From the NCBI RefSeq assembly GCF_011369485.1, contig NZ_VXCA01000030.1:1-64000 (forward strand): a stretch of DNA of 64,000 nt, in the 5' to 3' direction. This DNA comes from Pseudomonas atagonensis (GTDB lineage Bacteria; Pseudomonadota; Gammaproteobacteria; Pseudomonadales; Pseudomonadaceae). This document shows, one piece after another, positions 34,742 through 44,602 of this stretch. Below the pieces are notes generated by a model. It did not search any database. It was not told the DNA's origin and worked only from the letters and a program-made list of their open reading frames with translations. Position numbers and translations under genes: made by a program. Every line of letters begins with the position of its first letter. Within the stretch, counting starts at the first letter, position 1.

Positions 34742-37543
34742 ATGGCATTGAAATCCCCCGCGTTTCGTAAAAAATTTCCATTGTTGGTAACCGGCAGTCT
34801 GCTGGCTATGCAACCTCTGGCCAGTCAATTCGTTGTTGCCGCCGAGCAGTATGACTGCTCCGTCTCGGCTTCGGGTGGCTGGGACTGTGCGCCCAAGACG
34901 TCGGCTGCGGCATTGCCGCCGCGTCCAGTGCATGACGGCAGTGCCGTCAGCGCCACCGGCGAAGCCCCGGCCGAGAACGGTTCGGTGGCCGAAACAGGCG
35001 CCAAGCCCGCACTGGTCACCGAATCCAAGGGCCGTGGCCTGAAATCCCGTAGCGAAGACTACAGTCACCTCGACTGGGTTCCGCGCGAGAAGCTCACCGC
35101 CGCCCAATTGGCCGAGACCGGTCCTTACTGTTCTGGTTCCTATATCGAACCGATTCGTCCTGGCATGAATGACAAGACGAATAAAAGTGACGCACCGACC
35201 TTCATCGGCGCCAAGGCGTCGCGTTATCAGCAGGATTCGCAAGTCGCGAGCCTGGCCGGTGACGTGGTCATGCGCCAGGGCAGCATGCAGGTTGAAGCCG
35301 ACGAGGCGAATCTGTATCAGGCCGAGAGCCGTGGCGAACTGGCCGGCAACGTACGTATCCGTGACAACGGTGCGCTGATCGTCGGCGACCACGCCGATGT
35401 GCAGCTCGACACCGGTGAAGCCAAGGTCGACAACGCCGAATACGTGATGCACAAATCGCGCATCCGCGGTAACGCGCTGTACGCCAAGCGTGCCGAAAAC
35501 GCGATCATCCGTTTGAAGGACGGCACGTACACCACGTGCGAACCGAACAGCAACGCCTGGCAGCTCAAGGGTAATAACATCACCCTGAACCCGGCCACCG
35601 GCTTCGGTACCGCGACCAACGTGACGCTGCGCGTAAAAGACATTCCGGTTCTGTACACCCCTTACATCTACTTCCCTATCGACGACCGTCGCCAGTCGGG
35701 CTTCCTGCCGCCGACCATCGGCAGCGGCAGCGATACCGGCTTCATGCTGGTCACGCCTTACTACTTCAACCTGGCGCCGAACTACGACGCCACGTTGTAC
35801 CCGCGCTACATGAGCAAGCGTGGCATGTTGGTGGAAGGCGAGTTCCGTTACCTGACCAAGTCGAGTGAAGGCCAGTTCGGTGCGGCGTATCTGAACGATG
35901 ACGATACCGAACGCAGCAAGCAGACCGATTACGAAAAAACCCGCTACATGTACAACTGGCAGCACAAGGGCGGTCTCGATTCCCGTGTGCTTACTCAGGT
36001 TGACTACACCAAGATCAGCGATCCGTATTACTTCCAGGATCTGCAGACCGATCAGATTGGTGTGAAATCCAGCGATTTCGTGAACCAGCAGGGTTCGGTT
36101 ACTTATCGTGGTGATAACTACACCGCTCGCCTGAATGCTCAGCAGTACCAGTTGGCTACCGTTTCGAACATCACGCCGTATGGCCGTCTGCCGCAGATCA
36201 CCTTCAATGGTCAGCTGCCGTATCATCCGGAAGGTTTGAACTTCGATTACGAGACCGAGATCGTGCGGTTTGATCGTGATCTGAAAACCGGGACATTTAC
36301 CCAGGAAGACGGCGTTACTACAGAGTCTCGTCTGGACAACAACATTCAAGGCCTGGCTCGTGCCAACGGCGACCGTCTGAACCTCAAACCGGGTGTCAGC
36401 CTGCCGATGAACTGGACTTATGGTTTCCTGAAACCATCGCTCAAGTATCAGTACACCCAGTATCAACTGGATCTGGACGGCACCGGCAAGTCGCAGATTG
36501 ACGCGATGACGGCCGAGCAACAGAAGCTCAACGGCACTTTTGACACGAACCAGAACCGCGGCGTACCTATTGCGAGCATCGACGGTGGCCTGTACTTCGA
36601 CCGCAACACGTCGTACTTCGGCAAAAATTATCGTCAGACCCTGGAACCACGCCTGTTCTATCTCTACGTACCTGAGAAAGACCAGTCCGACATTCCGGTA
36701 TTCGACACCAGCGAATACACCTTCAACTACGCCTCGCTGTTCCGTGACAACCGCTTCTCTGGCTCCGACCGTGTCGGTGACGAGAACAAACTGTCGCTGG
36801 GCGTGACCAGCCGCTGGATCGAAGACGACGGTTTCGAACGTCAACGTATCAGCGTCGGTCAGGCGCTGTACTTCAAGGATCGTGAAGTCCAGCTGCCTGG
36901 CATCGATGCGAAAACCCGTGATGACGCGAAATCCAACGTTTCGCCATACGCACTGGAATACGAATATCGCTGGAACCGCGATTGGCGCACCACGGCCGAC
37001 TACAACTGGGATCCGGACAGCCGCAGCCCGCGTTCCGGCAGTGCGATGTTCCACTACCAGCCTGAAGACAACCCGAACAAGGTTATCAACGCCGGTTATC
37101 GCTATCGCAATGACCAGGTTCGTTACGACCAGAACACCGGTAAATGGTCGGTGGGTGGTGGCGACTACGGCACGCCAGGCCAGCCTGGCTACGTGAAGGA
37201 CTACTACAAGATCCAGCAGCATGACTTCTCGGTCATCTGGCCGATTGTTCCGCAGTGGAACGCGATCAGCCGCTGGCAGTACGACTACAACCGTAACCGT
37301 ACCCTGGAAGCCTTCGGTGGTTTCGAGTACGACAACTGCTGCTGGAAACTGCGCCTGATCAACCGTTACTGGGTTTCCTACGACGAGTTCAGTCAGGAAG
37401 CTCCGCAAAACGAAAAAGGCGACCATGGCGTCTTCCTCCAAATTGTTCTGAAGGGACTCGGTGGCCTTACTGGCGCCAAGGTAGAGAGCTTCCTCGACAA
37501 AGGCATTCAAGGTTATCGTGAACGTGAAGACCAAGCTTTCTGA
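34742..37543 (+). CDS. lptD: LPS assembly outer-membrane protein LptD
   Basis: Beta-barrel translocon that, with LptE, inserts LPS into the outer leaflet. 933 residues: signal peptide (about 1-33), N-terminal insert with the first Cys pair (YDCSVSASGGWDC), a jellyroll OstA domain (about 135-300), and a long barrel with the C-terminal CysCys (DNCCWK) used for inter-domain disulfides. ATG 34742 is chosen since it is followed by a normal signal sequence; a longer frame to 34691 is unlikely. It overlaps surA by 26 bp. Confidence 0.95.
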   Translation: MALKSPAFRKKFPLLVTGSLLAMQPLASQFVVAAEQYDCSVSASGGWDCAPKTSAAALPPRPVHDGSAVSATGEAPAENGSVAETGAKPALVTESKGRGLKSRSEDYSHLDWVPREKLTAAQLAETGPYCSGSYIEPIRPGMNDKTNKSDAPTFIGAKASRYQQDSQVASLAGDVVMRQGSMQVEADEANLYQAESRGELAGNVRIRDNGALIVGDHADVQLDTGEAKVDNAEYVMHKSRIRGNALYAKRAENAIIRLKDGTYTTCEPNSNAWQLKGNNITLNPATGFGTATNVTLRVKDIPVLYTPYIYFPIDDRRQSGFLPPTIGSGSDTGFMLVTPYYFNLAPNYDATLYPRYMSKRGMLVEGEFRYLTKSSEGQFGAAYLNDDDTERSKQTDYEKTRYMYNWQHKGGLDSRVLTQVDYTKISDPYYFQDLQTDQIGVKSSDFVNQQGSVTYRGDNYTARLNAQQYQLATVSNITPYGRLPQITFNGQLPYHPEGLNFDYETEIVRFDRDLKTGTFTQEDGVTTESRLDNNIQGLARANGDRLNLKPGVSLPMNWTYGFLKPSLKYQYTQYQLDLDGTGKSQIDAMTAEQQKLNGTFDTNQNRGVPIASIDGGLYFDRNTSYFGKNYRQTLEPRLFYLYVPEKDQSDIPVFDTSEYTFNYASLFRDNRFSGSDRVGDENKLSLGVTSRWIEDDGFERQRISVGQALYFKDREVQLPGIDAKTRDDAKSNVSPYALEYEYRWNRDWRTTADYNWDPDSRSPRSGSAMFHYQPEDNPNKVINAGYRYRNDQVRYDQNTGKWSVGGGDYGTPGQPGYVKDYYKIQQHDFSVIWPIVPQWNAISRWQYDYNRNRTLEAFGGFEYDNCCWKLRLINRYWVSYDEFSQEAPQNEKGDHGVFLQIVLKGLGGLTGAKVESFLDKGIQGYREREDQAF

Positions 37544-38840
37544 TTGTCTGCGCCCGCTAGTGCTGGGCGCGCTGTTCCTGGGTACTGCGGCCAACGCCGC
37601 GGTACAGTCCATCGATAAAGTGGTAGCGATCGTCGACAACGACGTGGTCATGCAAAGCCAACTGGACCAGCGTGTCCATGAAGTTCAGCAAACCATTGCC
37701 AAGCGCGGCGGCGGTTTGCCGCCTCCGGGCGTGCTGGATCAACAGGTGCTCGAGCGCCTGATCGTCGAAAACCTGCAACTGCAGATCGGCGAACGTTCCG
37801 GCATCCGCATCACTGATGAAGAACTGAACCAGGCTGTCGGCACCATTGCCCAGCGCAACAACATGACGGTTGACCAGTTCCGCGCCGCTCTGGCTCACGA
37901 CGGCCTGTCCTACGACGACGCCCGTGACCAGATCCGTCGCGAGATGATCATCAGCCGTGTGCGTCAGCGCCGTGTAGCCGAACGTATTCAGGTGTCCGAG
38001 CAGGAAGTGAAAAACTTCCTCGCCTCCGATCTGGGCAAGATGCAACTGTCCGAAGAACTGCACTTGGCCAACATCCTGATTCCGACCCCTGAAAGCGCCA
38101 ACTCCGAAGCGATTCAGAGCGCGGCCCGTCAGGCGATGGAGGTTTACCAGCAGCTCAAGCAAGGCGCTGACTTCGGTCAGATGGCCGTGGCCAAATCCGC
38201 CAGCGACAACGCACTGGAAGGCGGCGATATGGGCTGGCGTAAAGCCGCGCAACTGCCACCGCCGTTCGACCGCGAACTGAGCAGCATGGCCGTCGGCGAC
38301 ATCACTCAGCCTGCACGCACCCCGGGCGGTTTCATCATCCTGAAACTGCTGGAAAAACGCGGCGGTGGAAGCCAGATGCGCGACGAAGTGCATGTGCGTC
38401 ACATTCTGGTCAAGCCAAGCCCGGTTCGCGACGAAGCCAAGACCAAAGAACTGGTTCAGTCGCTCTACAACCGCATCGAAGCCGGCGAAGACTTTGCCGA
38501 ACTGGCCAAGAAATACTCGGAAGACCCGGGTTCCGCCCTTAACGGTGGCGACCTGAACTGGATCGACCCGAGCGTACTGGTTCCGGAATTCCGCGCAGTG
38601 ATGGCCAAGACCCCACAAGGTCAGCTGTCCAAGCCGTTCCAGACCCAATACGGCTGGCATGTTCTGGAAGTCCTTGGCCGTCGCGCCACCGACAGCACCG
38701 AACAGGCCCGCGAGCAGCAGGCCATGACCGTATTGCGTAACCGCAAATACGACGAAGAGCTGCAAACCTGGCTGCGTCAGATCCGTGACGAAGCGTACGT
38801 AGAGATCAAACTCCCTGGTGCAGACCAGGCAGCGCAGTGA
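37518..38840 (+). CDS. surA: Periplasmic chaperone / peptidyl-prolyl isomerase SurA
   Basis: Escorts outer-membrane proteins, including LptD, to the Bam complex. 440 residues: signal peptide (about 1-27, ending TAANA), N-terminal chaperone region, two parvulin domains (about 175-275 and 285-385; HLANILIP and VRHILVKPSP mark their starts), and a C-terminal helix. The start is a GTG at 37518 inside lptD; GTG 37524 is an alternative. The overlap with pdxA is GTGA (38837-38840). Confidence 0.95.
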   Translation: MNVKTKLSDCLRPLVLGALFLGTAANAAVQSIDKVVAIVDNDVVMQSQLDQRVHEVQQTIAKRGGGLPPPGVLDQQVLERLIVENLQLQIGERSGIRITDEELNQAVGTIAQRNNMTVDQFRAALAHDGLSYDDARDQIRREMIISRVRQRRVAERIQVSEQEVKNFLASDLGKMQLSEELHLANILIPTPESANSEAIQSAARQAMEVYQQLKQGADFGQMAVAKSASDNALEGGDMGWRKAAQLPPPFDRELSSMAVGDITQPARTPGGFIILKLLEKRGGGSQMRDEVHVRHILVKPSPVRDEAKTKELVQSLYNRIEAGEDFAELAKKYSEDPGSALNGGDLNWIDPSVLVPEFRAVMAKTPQGQLSKPFQTQYGWHVLEVLGRRATDSTEQAREQQAMTVLRNRKYDEELQTWLRQIRDEAYVEIKLPGADQAAQ

Positions 38841-39826
38841 AACCCAAGCGTTTCGCGCTGACACCCGGCGAACCAGCCGGCATCGGTCCCGACCTGTGCC
38901 TGCTGCTCGCCTCGCAAGCCCAGCCACATCCCCTGATTGCCATCACCAGCAGCGACCTGCTCCTTGAGCGGGCCGCGCAACTGGGGCTGGCCGTCAATCT
39001 GCTGGAGGTCGGGCCAGATCACTGGCCGGATGTTCCGGCGCCGGCCGACAGCCTGTACGTCTGGGATACTCCGCTCAGCGCCCCGGTGGTCGCCGGACAA
39101 CTGGACAAGGCCAACGCCGCGTTCGTCCTCAAGACCCTGACCCGCGCCGGTAACGGCTGCCTGAACGGCGACTTCGCCGGGATGATCACCGCGCCCGTGC
39201 ACAAGGGCGTGATCAACGAGTCTGGCATCGCGTTCTCCGGGCACACGGAATTTCTGGCCGACCTGACGCATACCGCACAAGTGGTGATGATGCTTGCCAC
39301 GCGCGGCTTGCGCGTGGCACTGGTCACCACTCACCTGCCCCTGCGCGAGATTGCCGATGCAATCACGCCGGAGCGGCTGGAGCGGGTTACGCGGATCCTG
39401 CACGCTGATCTGCAGAACAAATTCGGCATCGCCCGGCCACGCATCCTGGTGTGCGGGCTCAACCCGCACGCCGGTGAAGGCGGACACCTGGGCCATGAAG
39501 AAATCGACATCATTGAACCGACATTAGAGCGCCTGCGCGGCGAGGGCATGGACCTTCGTGGCCCGCTGCCTGCCGACACTCTGTTTACCCCCAAATATCT
39601 GGAGCACTGCGACGCAGTGCTGGCGATGTACCACGACCAGGGCTTGCCTGTGCTTAAGTACAAAGGCTTCGGCGCTGCCGTCAACGTGACCCTGGGCTTG
39701 CCGATCATCCGCACATCGGTCGACCACGGCACTGCCCTGGATCTGGCCGGCAGCGGCAAGATCGACACCGGCAGCCTGCAAGTCGCCCTGGAAACCGCCT
39801 ACCAGATGGCCGAGACCCGTTTATGA
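38837..39826 (+). CDS. pdxA: 4-hydroxythreonine-4-phosphate dehydrogenase
   Basis: NAD-dependent step of pyridoxal phosphate synthesis. 329 residues with the substrate/metal motifs TPGEPAGIGPD, FSGHTEFLAD, and MYHDQGLPVLKYKGFG. The GTG start overlaps the surA stop and its end overlaps rsmA by ATGA, so it is embedded in the lptD-surA-pdxA-rsmA operon. Confidence 0.96.
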   Translation: MKPKRFALTPGEPAGIGPDLCLLLASQAQPHPLIAITSSDLLLERAAQLGLAVNLLEVGPDHWPDVPAPADSLYVWDTPLSAPVVAGQLDKANAAFVLKTLTRAGNGCLNGDFAGMITAPVHKGVINESGIAFSGHTEFLADLTHTAQVVMMLATRGLRVALVTTHLPLREIADAITPERLERVTRILHADLQNKFGIARPRILVCGLNPHAGEGGHLGHEEIDIIEPTLERLRGEGMDLRGPLPADTLFTPKYLEHCDAVLAMYHDQGLPVLKYKGFGAAVNVTLGLPIIRTSVDHGTALDLAGSGKIDTGSLQVALETAYQMAETRL

Positions 39827-40641
39827 CCGAGCAATACCAACACAAGGCGCGCAAACGCTTTGGCCAGAACTTCCTGCACGATGCCGGCGTTATCGACCGC
39901 ATCCTGCGCTCCATCAGTGCCAAGTCTGAAGATCGCCTGCTGGAAATCGGCCCGGGCCAGGGCGCACTGACCGCCGGCCTGCTCAATTCCGGTGCGCAAC
40001 TGGACGTGGTGGAACTGGACAAGGATCTGATCCCGATCCTCAACCAGCAGTTTGCCGGCAAGAGCAATTTCAACCTGCACCAGGGCGACGCGCTGAAGTT
40101 TGACTTCAACACGCTCAACGCCGCACCCAACAGCCTGCGCGTTGTCGGTAATCTGCCGTACAACATCTCCACGCCGCTGATTTTTCACCTGCTGAACAAC
40201 GCCGGCATCATTCGCGACATGCACTTCATGCTGCAGAAAGAAGTGGTCGAGCGTCTGGCCGCTGGCCCCGGCGGTGGCGACTGGGGTCGTTTGTCGATCA
40301 TGGTTCAGTACCATTGCCGCGTGGAACATCTGTTCAACGTCGGGCCGGGTGCGTTCAACCCGCCACCGAAAGTCGACTCCGCCATCGTCCGTCTGGTGCC
40401 GCACGCGGTATTGCCGCACCCGGCCAAGGATCACAAGTTGCTGGAGCGCGTTGTGCGCGAAGCGTTCAACCAACGCCGCAAAACCCTGCGCAACACCCTC
40501 AAACAATTGCTCAGCAACGCAGAAATCGAAGCCGCCGGCGTAGATGGCAGCCTGCGTCCCGAGCAACTGGATCTGGCAGCATTCGTACGTCTGGCCGACC
40601 AGCTTGCCGTACAAGTCCCGGCAACCCCCGCCGCCGACTGA
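39823..40641 (+). CDS. rsmA: 16S rRNA (A1518/A1519-N6) dimethyltransferase
   Basis: KsgA-type methyltransferase that dimethylates two adenines near the 3' end of 16S rRNA. 272 residues: KRFGQNFL, the AdoMet motif LEIGPGQGALT and the catalytic NLPYNIS. It overlaps pdxA by 4 bp. A hairpin lies downstream before apaG. Confidence 0.96.
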   Translation: MTEQYQHKARKRFGQNFLHDAGVIDRILRSISAKSEDRLLEIGPGQGALTAGLLNSGAQLDVVELDKDLIPILNQQFAGKSNFNLHQGDALKFDFNTLNAAPNSLRVVGNLPYNISTPLIFHLLNNAGIIRDMHFMLQKEVVERLAAGPGGGDWGRLSIMVQYHCRVEHLFNVGPGAFNPPPKVDSAIVRLVPHAVLPHPAKDHKLLERVVREAFNQRRKTLRNTLKQLLSNAEIEAAGVDGSLRPEQLDLAAFVRLADQLAVQVPATPAAD

Positions 40642-40655
40642 CAAACGATGAACGC

Positions 40656-40692
40656 TATCGGGCAGGACGCCACTCTGGTTTACTGCCCGATA
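40656..40692. other. Hairpin between rsmA and apaG
   Basis: TATCGGGCAG/CTGCCCGATA, a perfect 10-bp stem with a 17-base loop and no T-run. Probably an mRNA structure, or a weak stop, in the 114-bp gap. Confidence 0.45.
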
Positions 40693-40755
40693 CTTGCCTA
40701 GACTGATTCCCCATCAGCTACGCCTCGCGTTCCGCTTCGTTTAAGGCCCTTTTGC

Positions 40756-41136
40756 ATGTCCGATCCTCGTTATCAGGTCGATGTCAGCGTCGTTACCCAC
40801 TATCTGGCAGACCAATCGCAACCCGAGCACGACCGCTTCGCCTTCGCCTACACCATCACCGTGCAGAACAATGGCGAGCAATCCGCACGCCTGATGTCGC
40901 GCCATTGGGTGATCACCGACGGTGACGGCCATGTCGAAGAAGTACGCGGCGCGGGTGTCGTCGGCCAGCAACCGCTGATCGATGCAGGCAAAAGCCACAC
41001 CTACAGCAGCGGCACAGTCATGACCACCAAGGTTGGCACCATGCAAGGCACTTACGAGATGGTCGCCACCGACGGCAAACATTTCGACGCGATCATCAAA
41101 CCCTTCCGCCTCGCCGTCCCCGGAGCCCTGCACTGA
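40756..41136 (+). CDS. apaG: ApaG domain protein
   Basis: 126-residue ApaG (DUF525) protein with an immunoglobulin-like beta sandwich. The family has been tied to Co2+ sensitivity and Mg2+ efflux in enterobacteria, and its role is still unsettled. Typical motif EVRGAGVVGQQPLIDAGKSH and a C-terminal beta segment. The stop overlaps the apaH start by 1 base (TGATG). Confidence 0.95.
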   Translation: MSDPRYQVDVSVVTHYLADQSQPEHDRFAFAYTITVQNNGEQSARLMSRHWVITDGDGHVEEVRGAGVVGQQPLIDAGKSHTYSSGTVMTTKVGTMQGTYEMVATDGKHFDAIIKPFRLAVPGALH

Positions 41137-42017
41137 TGGCGACGTATGCCGTCGGCGACCTGCAGGGCTGCCTTGATCCACTGAAGTGCCTGCTCAAGCA
41201 GGTAGCGTTCGATCCGGCGCTCGACCGGCTGTGGCTGGTTGGTGATCTGGTCAACCGTGGCCCACAGTCACTGGAAACCCTGCGTTTTCTGTATGGCATT
41301 CGTGAATCGCTGGTCTGCGTGCTGGGCAATCACGACCTGCACTTGTTGGCGGCCGCGAAAAAAATCGAGCGTCTGAAGAAATCCGACACCCTGCGCGAAA
41401 TTATCGAAGCCCCGGACGGCCCCGTGCTGATGGAGTGGCTGCGTCAGCAGAAACTGATGCACTACGACGAGGTGCGTGATGTCGCCATGGCTCACGCAGG
41501 CATTCCGCCGCAATGGTCGCTGCGCCGTGCCCTGAAGTGTGCCGCTGAAGTCGAAACCGCCCTGCGCGACGACAATCTGTTTCCTGCCTACCTCGACGGC
41601 ATGTACGGCAATGAACCGGCGAAATGGGACAACGACCTCAAAGGCGTCACCCGCCTGCGCGTCATCACCAACTATTTCACACGCATGCGCTTCTGCACCG
41701 CCGAAGGCAAGCTCGACCTCAAGAGCAAGGAAGGCCTCGACACCGCCCCGCCCGGCTACAAACCGTGGTTCCAGCACAAGGAACGCAAGACCAAAGGCCT
41801 GCGAATCATCTTTGGCCACTGGGCGGCGCTGGAAGGCAATATCCATGAGCCGGGTATTTCTGCGCTGGACACCGGTTGTGTCTGGGGTGGCAGCCTGACC
41901 CTGATGAACGTCGACAGCGGCGAACGCCTGTCGTGCAAATGCGATGAACATGGCGGCCTCGCCCTAACCGTCGCACCACTTATCCCCGAAACTTCGCCAG
42001 TCAGCGCCCCGCGTTAG
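41136..42017 (+). CDS. apaH: Symmetrical bis(5'-nucleosyl)-tetraphosphatase
   Basis: Hydrolyses Ap4A to two ADP; the family can also remove Np4 caps from RNA. 293 residues of metallophosphatase fold: VGDLQGC, GDLVNRGPQS, and GNHDLHLL give the metal ligands. It is coupled to apaG by a one-base overlap. Confidence 0.96.
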   Translation: MATYAVGDLQGCLDPLKCLLKQVAFDPALDRLWLVGDLVNRGPQSLETLRFLYGIRESLVCVLGNHDLHLLAAAKKIERLKKSDTLREIIEAPDGPVLMEWLRQQKLMHYDEVRDVAMAHAGIPPQWSLRRALKCAAEVETALRDDNLFPAYLDGMYGNEPAKWDNDLKGVTRLRVITNYFTRMRFCTAEGKLDLKSKEGLDTAPPGYKPWFQHKERKTKGLRIIFGHWAALEGNIHEPGISALDTGCVWGGSLTLMNVDSGERLSCKCDEHGGLALTVAPLIPETSPVSAPR

Positions 42018-42050
42018 ACTGCGCATTCAGCCGAGCAACAGGAACACGCC

Positions 42051-42380
42051 ATGAGCGAATTCAAACGAATCCCCCCGGAGCAGGCCCAGGCCCTGCGTGA
42101 GCAAGGTGCTGTCGTGGTCGACGTTCGCGACCCGGCCACTTTCGCCGCCCTGCACATCAGCGGCTCGAAGCACCTGGACAACCACTCCCTGCACGCTTTC
42201 ATTCAGGGTGCCGACCTTGACGCACCGACCGTGGTGGTCTGCTACCACGGCAACTCCAGTCAGGGGGCGGCTGCTTACCTGATCAGTCAGGGCTTCTCCG
42301 ACGTCTACAGCATGGACGGTGGTTTCGAGCTGTGGCGTACGACTTATCCTGCGGAAACGGCGCAAGACACCTCCGAATAA
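42051..42380 (+). CDS. glpE: Thiosulfate sulfurtransferase GlpE
   Basis: Single-domain rhodanese of 109 residues that moves sulfane sulfur from thiosulfate to cyanide or thiols. The active-site loop is VVVCYHGNSSQGAA with catalytic C64, and VVDVRDPATF is the CH2A-like motif. It is 33 bp after apaH and probably ends that operon. Confidence 0.92.
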   Translation: MSEFKRIPPEQAQALREQGAVVVDVRDPATFAALHISGSKHLDNHSLHAFIQGADLDAPTVVVCYHGNSSQGAAAYLISQGFSDVYSMDGGFELWRTTYPAETAQDTSE

Positions 42381-42678
42381 TTTTTTTGTAACCTGCAGAC
42401 CCCCGGCTGCCGTGGGCCTGCGCGGTGGCAGACGAACGGTCTGCCACAACTAATTACGTATCTCGCCTTTACCTCCTGAATTCCCAACTATCCTTAAGCC
42501 CAGGCCATCCAAAACAGGGGAGAGCCGGTACACCGGCGCACGGGTCATCGGGAGTGACTTTCAAGGTTGTCGACCTCGAAAGTGTTCTGGGGGGTAAACA
42601 TCAGCTGCCAACGCGGCTGCATGCCAGCATCGACTGAGTGACCCGGCGTCGGCTCCACGTATCGAGCGAGGTGACGTC
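42381..42678 (+). other. 298-bp non-coding gap before prkA, structured
   Basis: A perfect 9-bp stem GTGGCAGAC/GTCTGCCAC (42425-42447, 5-base loop) follows glpE, without a T-run. Further on are GCCGGTACACCGGC and other GC-rich blocks up to the GAGGTGACGTC ribosome-site region. No convincing protein is encoded. A promoter for the stress genes and a long 5' leader are likely, but I see no clear -10/-35 or -24/-12 pair. Confidence 0.4.
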
Positions 42679-44601
42679 ATGAGTATCTTTAGCCACTTCC
42701 AACAACGCTTTGAATCCACACGCCAGGAAGAATTCTCCCTGCAGGAGTATCTGGAACTGTGCAAAAAGGATCGCAGCGCCTACGTTTCCGCCGCCGAGCG
42801 TCTGTTAATGGCTATCGGCGAACCGGAGCTGCTCGACACCTCGACCAATTCGAGGCTGTCACGCATCTTCTCCAACAAGGTGATCCGTCGCTATCCGGCC
42901 TTTGAAGACTTCCACGGGATGGAAGAATGCATCGACCAGATCGTTTCGTATTTCCGCCATGCCGCCCAGGGCCTGGAAGAGAAGAAACAGATCCTCTACC
43001 TGCTCGGCCCTGTCGGTGGCGGTAAATCGTCCTTGGCCGAGAAGCTGAAACAACTGATGGAAAAAGTGCCCTTCTACGCGATCAAGGGCTCGCCGGTTTT
43101 CGAGTCGCCTCTGGGCTTGTTCAACGCCACCGAAGATGGCGCGATCCTCGAAGAAGACTTCGGCATTCCACGGCGCTACCTGAACACCATCATGTCGCCA
43201 TGGGCGACCAAACGCCTGGCCGAATTCGGCGGCGACATCAGCCAGTTCCGCGTGGTCAAACTGTACCCGTCGATTCTCAACCAGATCGCCGTGGCCAAGA
43301 CCGAACCGGGTGACGAAAACAACCAGGACATTTCCGCCCTGGTCGGCAAGGTCGACATCCGCAAACTCGAGGAATACCCACAAAACGACGCCGACGCCTA
43401 CAGCTACTCCGGTGCGCTGTGCCGGGCCAACCAGGGTCTGATGGAGTTCGTCGAAATGTTCAAGGCACCGATCAAGGTGCTGCACCCGTTGCTGACCGCC
43501 ACTCAGGAAGGCAACTACAACAGTACCGAAGGTCTCGGCGCGATTCCGTTCACCGGGATCCTGCTCGCCCACTCCAACGAATCTGAGTGGCACACCTTCC
43601 GCAACAACAAGAACAACGAAGCCTTCATCGACCGGATCTACATCGTCAAAGTGCCGTACTGCCTGCGAGTCAGCGACGAAGTGAAGATCTATGACAAGTT
43701 GCTGTTCAACAGCTCTTTGGCCAAGGCCCATTGCGCGCCGGACACCTTGAAGATGCTCGCGCAGTTCACCGTGCTGTCGCGCCTCAAGGAGCCGGAAAAC
43801 TCCAACATCTATTCGAAGATGCGCGTCTACGACGGCGAAAACCTCAAGGACACCGATCCGAAAGCCAAGTCGATCCAGGAATATCGCGACTCGGCAGGCG
43901 TCGATGAGGGTATGAACGGTCTGTCGACCCGGTTCGCGTTCAAGATCCTGTCTAAGGTCTTCAACTTCGACCCGCATGAAATCGCCGCCAACCCGGTGCA
44001 CCTGCTCTACGTGCTGGAACAGCAGATCGAACAGGAACAGTTCCAGGCCGAAACCCGCGAGCGCTATCTGCGTTACCTGAAGGAATACCTGGCACCGCGT
44101 TATATCGAATTCATCGGCAAGGAGATCCAGACCGCCTACCTCGAGTCTTACAGCGAGTACGGCCAGAACATCTTCGACCGCTACGTGCTGTATGCGGACT
44201 TCTGGATTCAGGATCAGGAATACCGCGATCCGGAAACCGGCGAGATCCTCAATCGCGTAGCCCTGAACGAAGAGCTGGAAAAAATCGAGAAACCGGCCGG
44301 CATCAGCAATCCGAAAGATTTCCGCAACGAGATCGTCAACTTCGTACTGCGCGCCCGAGCCAACAACAACGGCAAGAACCCGACCTGGCTCAGCTACGAA
44401 AAACTGCGGGTGGTCATCGAGAAGAAAATGTTCTCGAACACCGAGGATCTGCTGCCTGTCATCAGTTTCAACGCCAAGGCCAGCAAAGAGGATCAACAGA
44501 AACACAACGACTTCGTTACACGAATGGTCGAGCGCGGCTACACCGACAAACAGGTACGGCTTCTTTCCGAATGGTACCTACGGGTCCGGAAGTCGCAGTG
44601 A
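42679..44601 (+). CDS. prkA: PrkA family serine protein kinase (YeaG-like)
   Basis: 640-residue protein with a Walker A (GPVGGGKSS, about 111-119) of AAA type in its N-terminal two-thirds and a C-terminal PrkA kinase-like domain. YeaG of E. coli is involved in stationary-phase and nitrogen-starvation responses; a Ser/Thr kinase activity has been reported for the family. It is the first gene of the conserved prkA-yeaH-spoVR trio. Confidence 0.93.
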   Translation: MSIFSHFQQRFESTRQEEFSLQEYLELCKKDRSAYVSAAERLLMAIGEPELLDTSTNSRLSRIFSNKVIRRYPAFEDFHGMEECIDQIVSYFRHAAQGLEEKKQILYLLGPVGGGKSSLAEKLKQLMEKVPFYAIKGSPVFESPLGLFNATEDGAILEEDFGIPRRYLNTIMSPWATKRLAEFGGDISQFRVVKLYPSILNQIAVAKTEPGDENNQDISALVGKVDIRKLEEYPQNDADAYSYSGALCRANQGLMEFVEMFKAPIKVLHPLLTATQEGNYNSTEGLGAIPFTGILLAHSNESEWHTFRNNKNNEAFIDRIYIVKVPYCLRVSDEVKIYDKLLFNSSLAKAHCAPDTLKMLAQFTVLSRLKEPENSNIYSKMRVYDGENLKDTDPKAKSIQEYRDSAGVDEGMNGLSTRFAFKILSKVFNFDPHEIAANPVHLLYVLEQQIEQEQFQAETRERYLRYLKEYLAPRYIEFIGKEIQTAYLESYSEYGQNIFDRYVLYADFWIQDQEYRDPETGEILNRVALNEELEKIEKPAGISNPKDFRNEIVNFVLRARANNNGKNPTWLSYEKLRVVIEKKMFSNTEDLLPVISFNAKASKEDQQKHNDFVTRMVERGYTDKQVRLLSEWYLRVRKSQ

Positions 44602-44602
44602 A

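Noticed and set aside
34658..37651. A 997-codon open frame antisense to lptD
   Set aside because: It mirrors lptD codon bias in a high-GC genome, has no recognisable domain, and lptD on the plus strand is certain. Similar long antisense frames opposite surA (37557-38927), prkA (42859-44505), rpoD (54531-56240) and trpD/trpG (14519-16126) were rejected for the same reason.
42425..42637. 70-codon frame before prkA
   Set aside because: Its GTG start lies in a 9-bp hairpin, no ribosome site precedes it and the product has no recognisable feature.
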